50,131 nt of DNA from Herbaspirillum sp. ASV7 (GTDB lineage: Bacteria > Pseudomonadota > Gammaproteobacteria > Burkholderiales > Burkholderiaceae_D). Under the pieces are notes generated by a model. The model was not told the DNA's origin. It ran no database searches and saw only the letters and a program-made list of their open reading frames with translations. Below are positions 16,748 to 25,297 of this stretch, in pieces (the stretch's first letter is position 1; every line of letters begins with the position of its first letter). The translations under genes were made by a program, and so were the position numbers. The stretch is from positions 1-50,131 of the forward strand of contig NZ_JAELUH010000037.1 of NCBI RefSeq assembly GCF_016429215.1. The letters are read 5' to 3'.

Positions 16748-18239
16748 TCGCCCACACCACCACCGCCACGGCCAGCAAGGCCAGCAGGGCCGCCATCGCG
16801 AAGGCATGCGAAAACCCCTGCGCATAGGCGTGCCTGGCCAAGACCACGACACTGTTCTGCTGCTCCGGATAAAGTTGCGCGGCTTGCCCCAGATCACCGG
16901 CCATGGCGCGTTCGACGAACTGGCGCACGTGCGGAGCATCGCCGTCGAAGGCCGCAAGTGCTGCAGCCATGGCGTGGCTTGCGCCTTCGGCCAGCACCGC
17001 CCCCAATCCCGCAAAACCCGCCAGTACACCCGTGAAACGCGCCGTCGTGCTGATCCCCGAGGCCATGCCGGCGCGCTCGCGCGGCACATTGCCCATGATG
17101 GCCTTCTGCGTCTCGCCATTGAGCAGGCCGCCACCACTGCCCAGCACCGCCATGCCCAGGACGGTCCAGAGCGGCGAGGCCGCGCCGGCGGCCAGCACCA
17201 TCAAGAGATTGCCCAGCGCGGTGACCCCCAGCCCCAGTGCCAGGATGCCCGGTGAGGAAAGATACCGACCCAGCCGCCGTCCCCCTTGCGGCAACAGCAG
17301 CATGGCCAGCGCGAAGGGCAACATGGCCAGGCCGCTGTGCAGGGCATCCAGCCCGCGCGCATTCTGCAGATACAGTGGCAACAGCGAGGCCATCACCTGG
17401 GCCGAAGCCGCATAGGCGAACATGGCCGCCACCGCTGCCACGAAACCGGCACGGCGAAACAACCCCAGCTCCAGCATCGGATGCGCAGCGCGGCGCTGCC
17501 AGCCGATGAAGAGCGCGAATAAAAGAGCGCCGCCCAAGATGCGGGCGACGCAAGCAACGCTGGTCCACCCGTGTTCTGGCCCGGTGATCAGGGCCCAGGT
17601 CAGCAGGAAGATCGCGCTGGAGAAAGACAGGATGCCCAGGGGATCGAGCGGGCGCGGCAAGGGATTGCGCGACTCCGGCACATGGCGCCATACCGCCGCG
17701 CCCAGCACGGCGCACACCGGCAGGTTGATGGCAAAGGCCCAGCGCCAGCCCAGCAGGGTATTGATGACCCCGCCCAGCAGCGGCGCCAGTACCATGGTCA
17801 GACCCATGACGCCGCCCCAGACCGCCCAGGCATGGGCACGTTCGCCTTCGTCGTGGAAGGCATGGCCGATCACCGCCAGCGCCGGCGCCAGCAGCAGCGC
17901 CGCGCCCACGCCCTGCAGTGCGCGCGCCACATACAGCGCCTGTGCCGACGGCGCCAGCGCACAGACCAGCGAGGCCGCCGCAAAGAACAGGATGCCGCAC
18001 GCCAGCACGCGCTTGCGGCCGAAGCGATCGGCCGTAGCGCCGGCCGGCAGCAGCAGGGCGGCAAAGCACAGCACGTAGCTGCTCACCATCCATTCGATCT
18101 CGCTGAAGGAAGCCCCCAGCTCGCGTGCCACCGTGGGCAGGATGATGCCGACCACGTTGGTGTCCAGCACCGTCATGGCACACCCGAGAGAACCGGTCAG
18201 CAGGATACGTCCCGCCGCAGTGGAAAATGGCCAGCGCAT
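16674..18239 (-). CDS. MFS exporter, DHA2 (14-TMS, QacA/EmrB-like) family
   Basis: A 521-residue multidrug-type exporter with 14 predicted spans. It shows the DHA2 antiporter motifs: LDTNVVGIILPTVARELG in the first helix, then WMVSSYVLCFAALLLPAGATADRFGRKRV, and motif C in GVMGLTMVLAPLLGGVI. The start at 18239 follows the upstream GlcG-like gene by 49 bases, so both probably form one transcript opposite a LysR gene. Its 3' end overlaps the convergent sirtuin gene by 74 bases, an unusually long antisense coding overlap. The substrate is unknown. Confidence 0.9.
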   Translation of the reverse strand: MRWPFSTAAGRILLTGSLGCAMTVLDTNVVGIILPTVARELGASFSEIEWMVSSYVLCFAALLLPAGATADRFGRKRVLACGILFFAAASLVCALAPSAQALYVARALQGVGAALLLAPALAVIGHAFHDEGERAHAWAVWGGVMGLTMVLAPLLGGVINTLLGWRWAFAINLPVCAVLGAAVWRHVPESRNPLPRPLDPLGILSFSSAIFLLTWALITGPEHGWTSVACVARILGGALLFALFIGWQRRAAHPMLELGLFRRAGFVAAVAAMFAYAASAQVMASLLPLYLQNARGLDALHSGLAMLPFALAMLLLPQGGRRLGRYLSSPGILALGLGVTALGNLLMVLAAGAASPLWTVLGMAVLGSGGGLLNGETQKAIMGNVPRERAGMASGISTTARFTGVLAGFAGLGAVLAEGASHAMAAALAAFDGDAPHVRQFVERAMAGDLGQAAQLYPEQQNSVVVLARHAYAQGFSHAFAMAALLALLAVAVVVWAIRRASPAAPDRPVAVAPLRRPPGS

Positions 18240-18288
18240 GCGCTTGCTCCTCGTTGAGTGGGCAGGGTGGTCGGGGTTTGCCAGCGGC

Positions 18289-18777
18289 TTACTTCAGGGC
18301 GGCAGCGCCAGCCTTGGCGATTTCCTCGTCATGCTGGGGTGTGTCGGCCGAGACGCCGATGGCACCGACGATCTGGCCATCGGCCACCAGCGGCACGCCG
18401 CCGCGCATGAGCACGAAGCCGCGCGCCGTGAGGGCGGCCGGTCGTGTGCCGTTGATGGCATCTTCCAGCGCCCCGCTGGGGCGGCGGAACAGGGCGGCGG
18501 TACGCGCCTTGCCCGGCGCCAGCTCGACCCCGGCCGGCACGGCCGCATTGTCCATGCGCACCAGTGCCAGCGGCAGGCCGGCCGCATCCACCACGGCGAT
18601 GACGCAGGGCCAGTTCTCTGCCTGGGCCCTGGATTGCGCGGCCTGGATCACCTGCTGGGCGGCGGCCAGCGTCAGCACCGGCTGCGTGGGCAGGCCGGCG
18701 GCGCTGGCCTTGCTGGCGATACCGGTGGCCAGCAAGGTGGACAGGAAGAGGGCGGCGGGGATACGGATCTTGGACAT
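18289..18777 (-). CDS. Exported GlcG/HbpS-family protein
   Basis: A 162-residue protein with a Sec signal peptide (MSKIRIPAALFLSTLLATG, cleavage near ASA). The mature domain has the GlcG/HbpS fold signature: IAVVDAAGLPLALVRMDNA near the start, KARTAALF in the middle, and GGVPLVADGQIVGAIGVSADTP near the C-terminus. Streptomyces HbpS binds haem and senses redox stress; most GlcG proteins have unknown roles. The ATG at 18777 is preceded by AGGAG. It is first in a two-gene unit with a DHA2 exporter and divergent from a LysR gene, which suggests a stress or detoxification module (inference). Confidence 0.88.
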   Translation of the reverse strand: MSKIRIPAALFLSTLLATGIASKASAAGLPTQPVLTLAAAQQVIQAAQSRAQAENWPCVIAVVDAAGLPLALVRMDNAAVPAGVELAPGKARTAALFRRPSGALEDAINGTRPAALTARGFVLMRGGVPLVADGQIVGAIGVSADTPQHDEEIAKAGAAALK

Positions 18778-18815
18778 GGCGGGCTCCTGCAAAAATGAGG
18801 GAAAGGAAGTCCTCC

Positions 18816-18882
18816 ATTGAAGCAGCAGCGATAATTCGCTTCAATAACGCTGAAATGGAAAATAATTAGTTTTAAACTAATT
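18816..18882. promoter_or_regulatory. Two inverted repeats in divergent GlcG/LysR promoter region
   Basis: ATTGAAGC (18816-18823) and its complement (18838-18845) are separated by 14 bases. A perfect 9-1-9 palindrome, AATTAGTTT-T-AAACTAATT, lies at 18864-18882. Both fall in the 152-base AT-rich gap between the two starts and are strong operator candidates for the LysR regulator encoded at 18930. Confidence 0.6.
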
Positions 18883-18929
18883 CAAATTTTCCACCCTCAT
18901 CATCCTGACAATTCAACGGGAGCAAGACA

Positions 18930-19832
18930 ATGGAACTGCGGCACCTGCGCTATTTCCTGGTCGTGGCCGACGAACTGCACTTCGCCCGTGCCGCCGAACT
19001 GCTGGGCATTGCCCCGCCCACGCTGTCGGTGCAGATCCGCGAACTGGAGCGCCAGTTGCAGGCGCAGCTGTTCGTGCGCACCAAGCGCTCGGTGGCACTG
19101 ACATCGGCAGGGCGCGACTTCGTCGTGCAGGCGCAGGCGGTGCTGGCGCGCTTCGACCAGGCCATCGAGGTCGGCCGTCGCGCCGGCCGGGGCGAGCTGG
19201 GCCGGGTCGAGATCGGCTATGTGGGGTCGGCCATCTTCGGCGGCATCCTGCAGCAGCAGATCAGCGCCTTCCGCCAGCGCTGGCCGCAGGCCAGCGTGCA
19301 TGCGCGCGAATGGCCGATGGACCAGCTGGCTGGCGCGGTCGAGGAGGGCAAGGTCGACATCGCCTTCCTGCGCATGCCGGTCCCGCTGGGTGGCGCCTTG
19401 CAGTCCCAGGTGCTGTTGCGCGATCGCTTCTGCCTGGCGCTGCCAGCCGACCATGCCATGGCCGCTGGGCGTGTTGCCCTGCGCTCGCGGGCACTGGCCG
19501 GCGAGTCCTTCATCCTGCCCGAGCAGGAGCTGGGCAGCCGTGAGGTGTGGCGGCGCGGTGGTTTCGAGCCGCGCAGCGTGAGCCGCCCCGGAGGCTTGCT
19601 GGCTGTGCTGGCCGAGGTATCGGTGGGCGCCGGCGTAGCGGTGGTGCCGGGGGTGCTCACCACGGTGGTGCAACTGCCCAATATCTGCTACCGCGCGCTG
19701 GCGGGCGCGCCGCTGGTGTCGGAGGTGGCCGCGGTGTTCCGCCGCCATGAACGTGCACCGGCGGTACGCAACATGATCTCGGCCATCCGTGCCAGCAAGC
19801 CGGTGCAACTGCGCGCCGCCTGGGCGGCTTAG
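18930..19832 (+). CDS. LysR-family regulator (CatM/BenM-like)
   Basis: A 300-residue LysR regulator. Its N-terminal helix-turn-helix (MELRHLRYFLVVADELHFARAA) has the phrasing of the BenM/CatM/ClcR branch, followed by a linker and an effector domain from about residue 90. It is divergent from the GlcG-like/DHA2 unit, with a 9-1-9 palindrome between them. CatM-type regulators usually respond to small aromatic or organic acids. The DszC/SfnB-like gene starts 97 bases downstream on the same strand and could be a second target. Confidence 0.92.
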   Translation: MELRHLRYFLVVADELHFARAAELLGIAPPTLSVQIRELERQLQAQLFVRTKRSVALTSAGRDFVVQAQAVLARFDQAIEVGRRAGRGELGRVEIGYVGSAIFGGILQQQISAFRQRWPQASVHAREWPMDQLAGAVEEGKVDIAFLRMPVPLGGALQSQVLLRDRFCLALPADHAMAAGRVALRSRALAGESFILPEQELGSREVWRRGGFEPRSVSRPGGLLAVLAEVSVGAGVAVVPGVLTTVVQLPNICYRALAGAPLVSEVAAVFRRHERAPAVRNMISAIRASKPVQLRAAWAA

Positions 19833-19929
19833 GCTGCGGCGCTGCATATCCATATCCGATTTCCTTCCTTCATTTGCACGCGGCTGCGGCCACATAATCC
19901 TTTGTCAGCTTCATCCAGCAAAGGACCCC

Positions 19930-21135
19930 ATGAGCATTTCCACGCCCGCCTCGGCCCAGGCACTGCACCAGCGTTTTGCCGATCTCTTCGCCCGCATCGC
20001 CGAAGGCGCCATCGCCCGCGAGAGCGAGCGCCGCCTGCCCATCGAAGAAGTGCGCCAGTTGAAGGAGAGCGGTTTCACCGCCCTGCGCGTGCCGGTGGAA
20101 CACGGTGGCGGCGGCGTGAGCCTGGCCGATTATTTCTCGCTGCTGATCCGCCTGGGTGAGGCCGAGTCCAACCTGCCGCAGATCCTGCGCGTGAACGCCG
20201 GTTTTACCGAGCTGCTGCAGGAGCGTCGCGACGACGCCGATACACGGCGCTGGCTCAAGGTCATCGGCAGCGGCCAGACCTTCGGCGCGGCCGCCTCCGA
20301 GCGTACCGGCTCCACGTCCAACTCGGTGGTGCTGGAGAAGGATGCCAACGGCCAGTTGCGCCTGAATGGCGAAAAATACTATTCCACCGGCACCCTCTAT
20401 GCCGACTGGATCCTGGCGCGCGGCCATGACCATGAATCCGATCTCAACGTCATCGTCCACGTCAACGCCCCTGGCGTGGAGCGCATCGACGACTGGGACG
20501 GCTTCGGCCAACGCCTGACCGGCAGCGGCACCACGCGCTTTCACAACGTGCCGGTGCAGGCCGACCAGATCCTGGACCGCTACCAGCTCTCGCAGCCGCG
20601 TCGCAATACCATCATCACCTCCTTCTACCAGACCTTCCACCTGGCCACGCTGGCCGGCATTGCCCGCGCTGCCCTGCGCGATGCGGTCGCCTTCACCCGT
20701 CCGCGCAGCCGCACCTTTGGCGTGCCGGGGCAATCGGTGCCGCGCGAGAATCCGCTGGTGCAGCGCGTGGTGGGCCGTCTGTCCAGCCTGGCCTGGTCGA
20801 CCGAGCAACTGACCCTGGCCATCGCCCGCGAGCAGGACGCCCTCAACGAGGCCCGTCGCGCCGGCAGCGCCACCACCGAGGATTACAACCTGCTCGACAT
20901 CCGCACCTTCGAAGCCCAGCAGATCGTCATCGGCCAGGTGCTGGAAGCCACCACGCTGCTCTTCGAAGTCGGCGGCGCCTCCGCCACCAGCCAGGCACTG
21001 CGGCTGGATCGCCACTGGCGCAATGCGCGCACGCTGGCCTCGCACAATCCGGTCACGCAGCGCGAAGCCGCCATCGGCAATTTCCACCTCAATGGTGAAC
21101 CGCACAACGAGCGTTTCGGCCAGGGTTATGTCTGA
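19930..21135 (+). CDS. Acyl-CoA-dehydrogenase-fold flavin monooxygenase, DszC/SfnB type
   Basis: A 401-residue protein with the acyl-CoA dehydrogenase fold: N-terminal helical domain (LRVPVEHGGGGVSLADYF), middle beta domain (FGAAASERTGS then NGEKYYSTGTLYADW), and C-terminal four-helix domain. It lacks the usual catalytic Glu context and ends in HNERFGQGYV. That pattern matches flavin-dependent monooxygenases such as DszC and SfnB, which oxidise dibenzothiophene or dimethylsulfone with reduced FMN. The ATG at 19930 follows AAGGA at 5-base spacing. A MetQ-like binding protein follows after 31 bases and a DszA/NtaA-type enzyme lies opposite. Role in organosulfur use is inferred. Confidence 0.86.
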   Translation: MSISTPASAQALHQRFADLFARIAEGAIARESERRLPIEEVRQLKESGFTALRVPVEHGGGGVSLADYFSLLIRLGEAESNLPQILRVNAGFTELLQERRDDADTRRWLKVIGSGQTFGAAASERTGSTSNSVVLEKDANGQLRLNGEKYYSTGTLYADWILARGHDHESDLNVIVHVNAPGVERIDDWDGFGQRLTGSGTTRFHNVPVQADQILDRYQLSQPRRNTIITSFYQTFHLATLAGIARAALRDAVAFTRPRSRTFGVPGQSVPRENPLVQRVVGRLSSLAWSTEQLTLAIAREQDALNEARRAGSATTEDYNLLDIRTFEAQQIVIGQVLEATTLLFEVGGASATSQALRLDRHWRNARTLASHNPVTQREAAIGNFHLNGEPHNERFGQGYV

Positions 21136-21166
21136 GACCGCCGCGATCTGATAAGGGAAATCCATC

Positions 21167-22021
21167 ATGCTGAAAAGACTTGCCAGCCTGCTGCTGCTCG
21201 GCGCCGCCGTATTGACTGCTGCCCAGGCCGCTCCACCGGCGGCACCCGAGCGCGAACTGAAGGTCGGTTTCGTGCCTGGCCCCTACATCGACGAATTCAA
21301 GCTGGGCGTGCAACCCGAGCTGGAGAAAAAGGGCTACAAGATCCGCTACTATGAATTCTCCACCGGGCTGGAAGCCAACAGCGCCGTCTTCAAGGGCGAC
21401 ATCGATGCCAACGTGATGCAGCACTCGGTCTTCCTGGCCTCCTACAACGAGCGCAACAAGACCGACCTGGTGGGCATCGTGCAGGTGCCCACGCCACCCA
21501 TGGGCCTGTATTCGCGCAAGCACAAGGACTTGAACAACCTCAAGAAGGGCTTCACCGTGGCCGTGCCCAACGACCCGGTCAACCTGCAGCGCGCCCTGTG
21601 GATATTGCAGCGGCTGGGCTGGATCCGCATCCGCGAGAACAAGCCGGTCGACGTCACCGAACTGGACGTGGTGGAAAACAAGGTCGGCCTGAAGCTGTTG
21701 CTGCTGGAAAACGCCCAGGGCCCACGGGCGCTGGACGATGCCGACTTCGTCGCGATCCAGGGCAACTTCGCCATCTTCGCCAAGCTCAAGCTCTCCGAGG
21801 CCTTCATCCTGGAAGACATGAAGCCGCCGTACATCAACGTGGTGGCCGTCAAGAAGACCCGCCAGGACGAGACCTATGCCCGCGATATCGCCCAGGCCTA
21901 CCGCTCCGAGAATTTCCAGAAGGCCATCCGCAGCGACCGTTTCTATGACGGCTTTGCCTTGCCGGATTATTTCAGCAGCAAGGACAAGGACGAGCGCAAC
22001 CTCAAGCTGGGCAAGAACTGA
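21167..22021 (+). CDS. MetQ/NlpA-family periplasmic binding protein (orphan)
   Basis: A 284-residue NlpA-type protein with a cleavable signal peptide (MLKRLASLLLLGAAVLTAAQA). Unlike E. coli MetQ it has no lipobox Cys, so it should be soluble in the periplasm. Family segments include ELKVGFVPGPYIDEFK, ANVMQHSVFLASYN (MetQ reads NVFQHKPYL), and a VAVPNDPVNLQRAL segment. Known relatives bind L- or D-methionine. No MetN or MetI gene lies nearby, so it either uses a distant transporter or has another role. It is 31 bases after the SfnB-like gene and before a strong terminator. Confidence 0.88.
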   Translation: MLKRLASLLLLGAAVLTAAQAAPPAAPERELKVGFVPGPYIDEFKLGVQPELEKKGYKIRYYEFSTGLEANSAVFKGDIDANVMQHSVFLASYNERNKTDLVGIVQVPTPPMGLYSRKHKDLNNLKKGFTVAVPNDPVNLQRALWILQRLGWIRIRENKPVDVTELDVVENKVGLKLLLLENAQGPRALDDADFVAIQGNFAIFAKLKLSEAFILEDMKPPYINVVAVKKTRQDETYARDIAQAYRSENFQKAIRSDRFYDGFALPDYFSSKDKDERNLKLGKN

Positions 22022-22058
22022 CGGCGCAGTCCACGCAGCTGGTTTCCCGGCTCCAGTA

Positions 22059-22098
22059 AAAAAGGCTCGCCCCGGTCTGTCCCGGGGCGAGCCTTTTT
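22059..22098. terminator. Strong bidirectional intrinsic terminator
   Basis: A 17-bp perfect stem (22059-22075 with 22082-22098) with a six-base loop has an A run on its left end and five T on its right end. It separates the convergent MetQ-like and monooxygenase genes. Confidence 0.93.
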
Positions 22099-22122
22099 GG
22101 TGTGGGCCTGTGAGTGACGTGT

Positions 22123-23463
22123 TCAGGCCGCCTGGGCCTGTCCACCGGTACTGGCCGGATGGGCCAGGCCGAAGTGCTCGCGCAAGGTCTTGCCCTCATA
22201 CTCGCGGCGGAAGATCCCGCGCTGTTGCAGCAGCGGCACCACACCATCGACGAAATGCTGCAAGCCATCCGGCAAGGCATCGGGCATGAGGTTGAAGCCA
22301 TCGGCGGCACCGGCCTTGAACCACAGTTCGATCTCGTCTGCGATCTGTTCCGGCGTGCCCACCAGCACACGATGGCCACCGCCGCCGCACAGGGCGCGGA
22401 TGACATCGCGCACGGTATGCGCACGCCCTTTCACCAGCGACAGCGTGGCATGGAAGAAGGTATGGTTGCCATTGCCGCCGCCGGGCAGGGCCAGCTTCTC
22501 TGGCAGCGGGCGATCCAGGTCCAGGCTATCCACCGGGACCCCGAGGATGCCGGCCAGGCGCTTCAAGCTATAGCTCCAGGGGATATTGTCGATCAGCTCG
22601 TTACGCCGGCGCAGTGCCTCGGCCTCGGTGGCACCGATGATGGTGGCCAGCCCCGGCAGGATCTTGACCGCATGCGCGCCACGGCCGAGCTGGGCAGCGC
22701 GGCTGTTGATGGCGCGGCTGTAGGCCAGCGATTCCTCCACCGTGTGGGCCGCCGAGAAGACTGCCTCGGCATGGCGTGCGGCCAGTTCCTGGCCGTCACC
22801 CGATCCGCCGGCCTGCACCAGCACCGGCTGCCCCTGCGGCGTGCGCGGCAGGTTCAGCGGGCCGTGTACCTGGAAGTGGCTGCCGCGATGGGCGATGGGA
22901 TGTACCCGGCCATCGTCGATGAAACGACCGCTGGCCTTGTCGGCCACCAGGGCCTGGTCTTCCCAGCTGTTCCACAGGGCCTTGACCACCTGGGTGAATT
23001 CGTCGGCGCGGGCGTAGCGCGCGGCATGGTCGGGGACCTTGTCCTGACCGAAGTTGCGGGCCGAGGCCAGGTCGGCGGTGGTGACGATGTTCCAGCCGGC
23101 ACGCCCGCTGCTGACATGGTCCAGCGTCGCGAAACGGCGCGCGATGTTATAGGGCTCGTTGTAGCTGGTCGAGGCCGTGCCGATGATGCCGATATGGGTC
23201 GTGGCGGCGGCCACCGTCGCCAGCAGCACCGTGGGTTCCAGCGCGGTGATGGGGCGGAAGTCGATCTGTTCGATGATGGCCGCGTTATCGGCCAGGAACA
23301 CCGCGTCGAACTTGGCGGCCTCGGCGATGCGCGCCACCTTGACGTAGTGGGCGGCATCGATGAAGGCCAGCGGCTCGGCCTGCGGCAGGCGCCAGGCCGA
23401 GGGGATGAAACCGGAATGCAGGATATTGACGTTGAGGTGCAATTGCCGTGGGGGCTGGCGCAT
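22123..23463 (-). CDS. FMN-dependent monooxygenase, NtaA/SnaA/DszA family
   Basis: A 446-residue bacterial luciferase-fold monooxygenase. It begins LHLNVNILHSGFIPSAWR and contains TASTSYNEPYNIARRF, the SGRAGWNIVTT segment, and the FMN-loop QAGGSGDGQELAARHAEAVF. All are hallmarks of the NtaA/SnaA/DszA/SoxA group, which hydroxylates nitrilotriacetate, pristinamycin or organosulfur compounds with reduced FMN. I chose 23463 as start because the conserved N-terminus begins there and AGGA precedes it. It faces the SfnB-like enzyme and the MetQ-like protein. A flavin reductase partner is not encoded in this window. Confidence 0.9.
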   Translation of the reverse strand: MRQPPRQLHLNVNILHSGFIPSAWRLPQAEPLAFIDAAHYVKVARIAEAAKFDAVFLADNAAIIEQIDFRPITALEPTVLLATVAAATTHIGIIGTASTSYNEPYNIARRFATLDHVSSGRAGWNIVTTADLASARNFGQDKVPDHAARYARADEFTQVVKALWNSWEDQALVADKASGRFIDDGRVHPIAHRGSHFQVHGPLNLPRTPQGQPVLVQAGGSGDGQELAARHAEAVFSAAHTVEESLAYSRAINSRAAQLGRGAHAVKILPGLATIIGATEAEALRRRNELIDNIPWSYSLKRLAGILGVPVDSLDLDRPLPEKLALPGGGNGNHTFFHATLSLVKGRAHTVRDVIRALCGGGGHRVLVGTPEQIADEIELWFKAGAADGFNLMPDALPDGLQHFVDGVVPLLQQRGIFRREYEGKTLREHFGLAHPASTGGQAQAA

Positions 23464-23620
23464 GGAGTCATTCCTGGCAGTGGAAGATCTGCCGATTCTG
23501 TGCTTGTCGCCCGGCAGCAGCCACGAATATATCCGCATAAACTTATACACAGGGCGCGGCTACAATGCCCGCATGCGGGGAGGGACCCCGATGCCTGACC
23601 AATAACGACAATATTGCACG

Positions 23621-24646
23621 ATGCCGATGGGCCTTCTTTCCAATGGTTTGTTGATCCTGCTGGCCGGCCTGGTCCTGGGCTTGGCCGTGTGGGGCGGGTT
23701 TGCGCTGTGGTATCAGTGTCCTGGGCCGCGTCGGGTGCACGTGCTGGTGATGGCAGCGTGGAGCGTGCCGCCGCTGGCAACCCTGGCGGCATTGGCCGGT
23801 GCGCAAGCTGTCTTGCCCTGGGGACCGGCGGCGTTTCTGCTGGCGCTGGTGCTGCTGCTGTCCTGGTGGCGCGGCATCCGCCCCTCGCATGAGCGCCTCT
23901 GGGCCGATGACGTGGCGCGCATGCTGGTCTCGCAGGTCAACGGCGACCAGGTCACGCTGGAGCAGGTGCGCAACTTCGACTGGCGCAGCGAGACCGACTA
24001 TGACATCCGCTGGGAAACCCGCCACTACGATCTGGCACAACTGGTCTCGGCCGACCTGATCCTGTCCTACTGGATGGGGCCAGCCATCGCCCATACGCTG
24101 GTGTCGTTCGGCTTTGCCGATGGGCAGCGGCTGGTGTTCTCGCTGGAAATACGGCGCGAGCGGGGGGAAGCGTTCTCGGCGCTGGGCGGGTTCTTCCGCA
24201 AGTTCGAGACCGTCATCGTCGCCGCCGATGAACACGACATCCTGCGCACCCGCACCCATGCGCGCGGCGAGGACGTCTACCTGTATCGCCTGCAATTGCG
24301 GCCCGACCAGTTGCGCAAGGTCTTCCTCGGTTACCTGGAACGCGCCGCGCAGCTGCATCAGGCACCGCGTTTCTACAACACCCTCACCAGCAATTGCACC
24401 ACCATCGTCTTCGAACTGGCGCGCCGGCTCTCGCCCGGCCTGCCGCTGGACTATCGGCTGCTGCTCTCGGGCTACTTCGCCGGCTATGTCTATGACCATG
24501 GCGTGCTGACGCCCGGCTATAGCTTCGATCAATTGCGTCTGGCTGGCCGTATCACCGAGCGCGCGTTGCAGAGTCGCCCGCAGGATGACTACAGCCAGGT
24601 CATCCGGGTCGGTATCCCCGGGGTGGCCGATGCCGAGCAGCCCTGA
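23621..24646 (+). CDS. DUF4105 membrane protein (Lnb-N-terminal-type domain)
   Basis: A 341-residue protein with two or three N-terminal hydrophobic segments (residues about 8-32, 40-62, 66-85) followed by a periplasmic DUF4105 domain. Conserved marks are ISPH-type elements: the His of AIAHTLVSFGF and the Cys of NTLTSNCTT. These resemble the Cys/His of papain-like or NlpC/P60-like hydrolases, and the domain is related to the N-terminal part of lacto-N-biosidase. No substrate is known. A TACAAT (23561-23566) lies 55 bases upstream of the ATG as a possible -10. The gene is divergent from the monooxygenase and convergent with a GNAT gene. Confidence 0.8.
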   Translation: MPMGLLSNGLLILLAGLVLGLAVWGGFALWYQCPGPRRVHVLVMAAWSVPPLATLAALAGAQAVLPWGPAAFLLALVLLLSWWRGIRPSHERLWADDVARMLVSQVNGDQVTLEQVRNFDWRSETDYDIRWETRHYDLAQLVSADLILSYWMGPAIAHTLVSFGFADGQRLVFSLEIRRERGEAFSALGGFFRKFETVIVAADEHDILRTRTHARGEDVYLYRLQLRPDQLRKVFLGYLERAAQLHQAPRFYNTLTSNCTTIVFELARRLSPGLPLDYRLLLSGYFAGYVYDHGVLTPGYSFDQLRLAGRITERALQSRPQDDYSQVIRVGIPGVADAEQP

Positions 24647-24656
24647 GTCCGGGCTG
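24638..24656. terminator. Weak convergent hairpin
   Basis: CAGCCC (24638-24643) pairs with GGGCTG (24651-24656) around the stop codon of the DUF4105 gene. There is no U tract, so it is at best a weak or Rho-assisted end between two converging genes. Confidence 0.3.
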
Positions 24657-24678
24657 TGCCCGATGGTCGGATAGATGC

Positions 24679-25233
24679 TTAGCGCAGCGTGCGCTGCATC
24701 AGCACGGTGTCGACGGAGCGATTGAATTTCCGGCCGACATCGGTGAGCACACCGACCTTCCTGAATCCCACCCTCTCGTGCAGTGCCAGCGATGCGGTAT
24801 TGGCACTGTCACCCACCACGGCAATCATCTCGCGATAACCGAGTGCTCGGCATTGGCTCACCAATGCATCGAGCAGGGCGCGGCCGATGCCACGGCCGCC
24901 ATGTCCCCGGCGTATATAGATCGAATCTTCCACCGTGCCGTTGTAGGCCGGGCGCGAACGGTAGGGGCTGGCATAGGCATAGCCGACCACGCGATCGCCC
25001 TCCAGTGCCACCAGCCAGGGCAGGCCGACGCGCCGTAGCCGGTTCAGGCGTTGCTGCATCTCCTCCAGCGAGGGCGGCAACTCCTCGAAGGTGCAGAGGG
25101 CCTCCAGCACGTAGACAGAATAGATCTCCAGGATGGCGGGGATGTGCTCCGGGCGCGCCTCGGCGAGGGTGAGCGCCGGTGCGCCAGGGGGTGCCGGATG
25201 GCATTGTGCAGTCAAGGTATCCATGGGACGCAT
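24679..25233 (-). CDS. GNAT N-acetyltransferase, phosphinothricin-acetyltransferase-like
   Basis: A 184-residue GNAT enzyme. It contains the PAT/YncA-type N-terminus (ARPEHIPAILEIYSVYVLEALCTFEE), the acetyl-CoA loop RGHGGRGIGRALL and the late LHERVGFRKVGV segment. Relatives acetylate phosphinothricin, methionine sulfone or sulfoximine and amines. Two in-frame ATGs (25233 and 25224) are possible and neither has a good ribosome site, so the start is uncertain by three codons. It is divergent from a LysR gene with only a 64-base gap, so regulation by that LysR is likely. Substrate is unknown. Confidence 0.87.
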   Translation of the reverse strand: MRPMDTLTAQCHPAPPGAPALTLAEARPEHIPAILEIYSVYVLEALCTFEELPPSLEEMQQRLNRLRRVGLPWLVALEGDRVVGYAYASPYRSRPAYNGTVEDSIYIRRGHGGRGIGRALLDALVSQCRALGYREMIAVVGDSANTASLALHERVGFRKVGVLTDVGRKFNRSVDTVLMQRTLR

Positions 25234-25253
25234 GTTGACAGTGCTGCGGACAA

Positions 25254-25297
25254 CAACATAGATTATGTTGCTTATTCATTGCATAAGAAGGTCTTAT
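25254..25297. promoter_or_regulatory. Two inverted repeats between GNAT and LysR genes
   Basis: CAACATA-GAT-TATGTTG (25254-25270) and ATAAGA-AGG-TCTTAT (25283-25297) fill the 64-base divergent gap. The second ends at the LysR start codon. They are likely LysR binding sites, with autorepression probable from the position. Confidence 0.55.

Noticed and set aside
19930-21135. Ordinary fatty-acid acyl-CoA dehydrogenase
   Set aside because: The C-terminal region and the genomic partners fit DszC/SfnB flavin monooxygenases better, and the usual catalytic Glu context is not seen.
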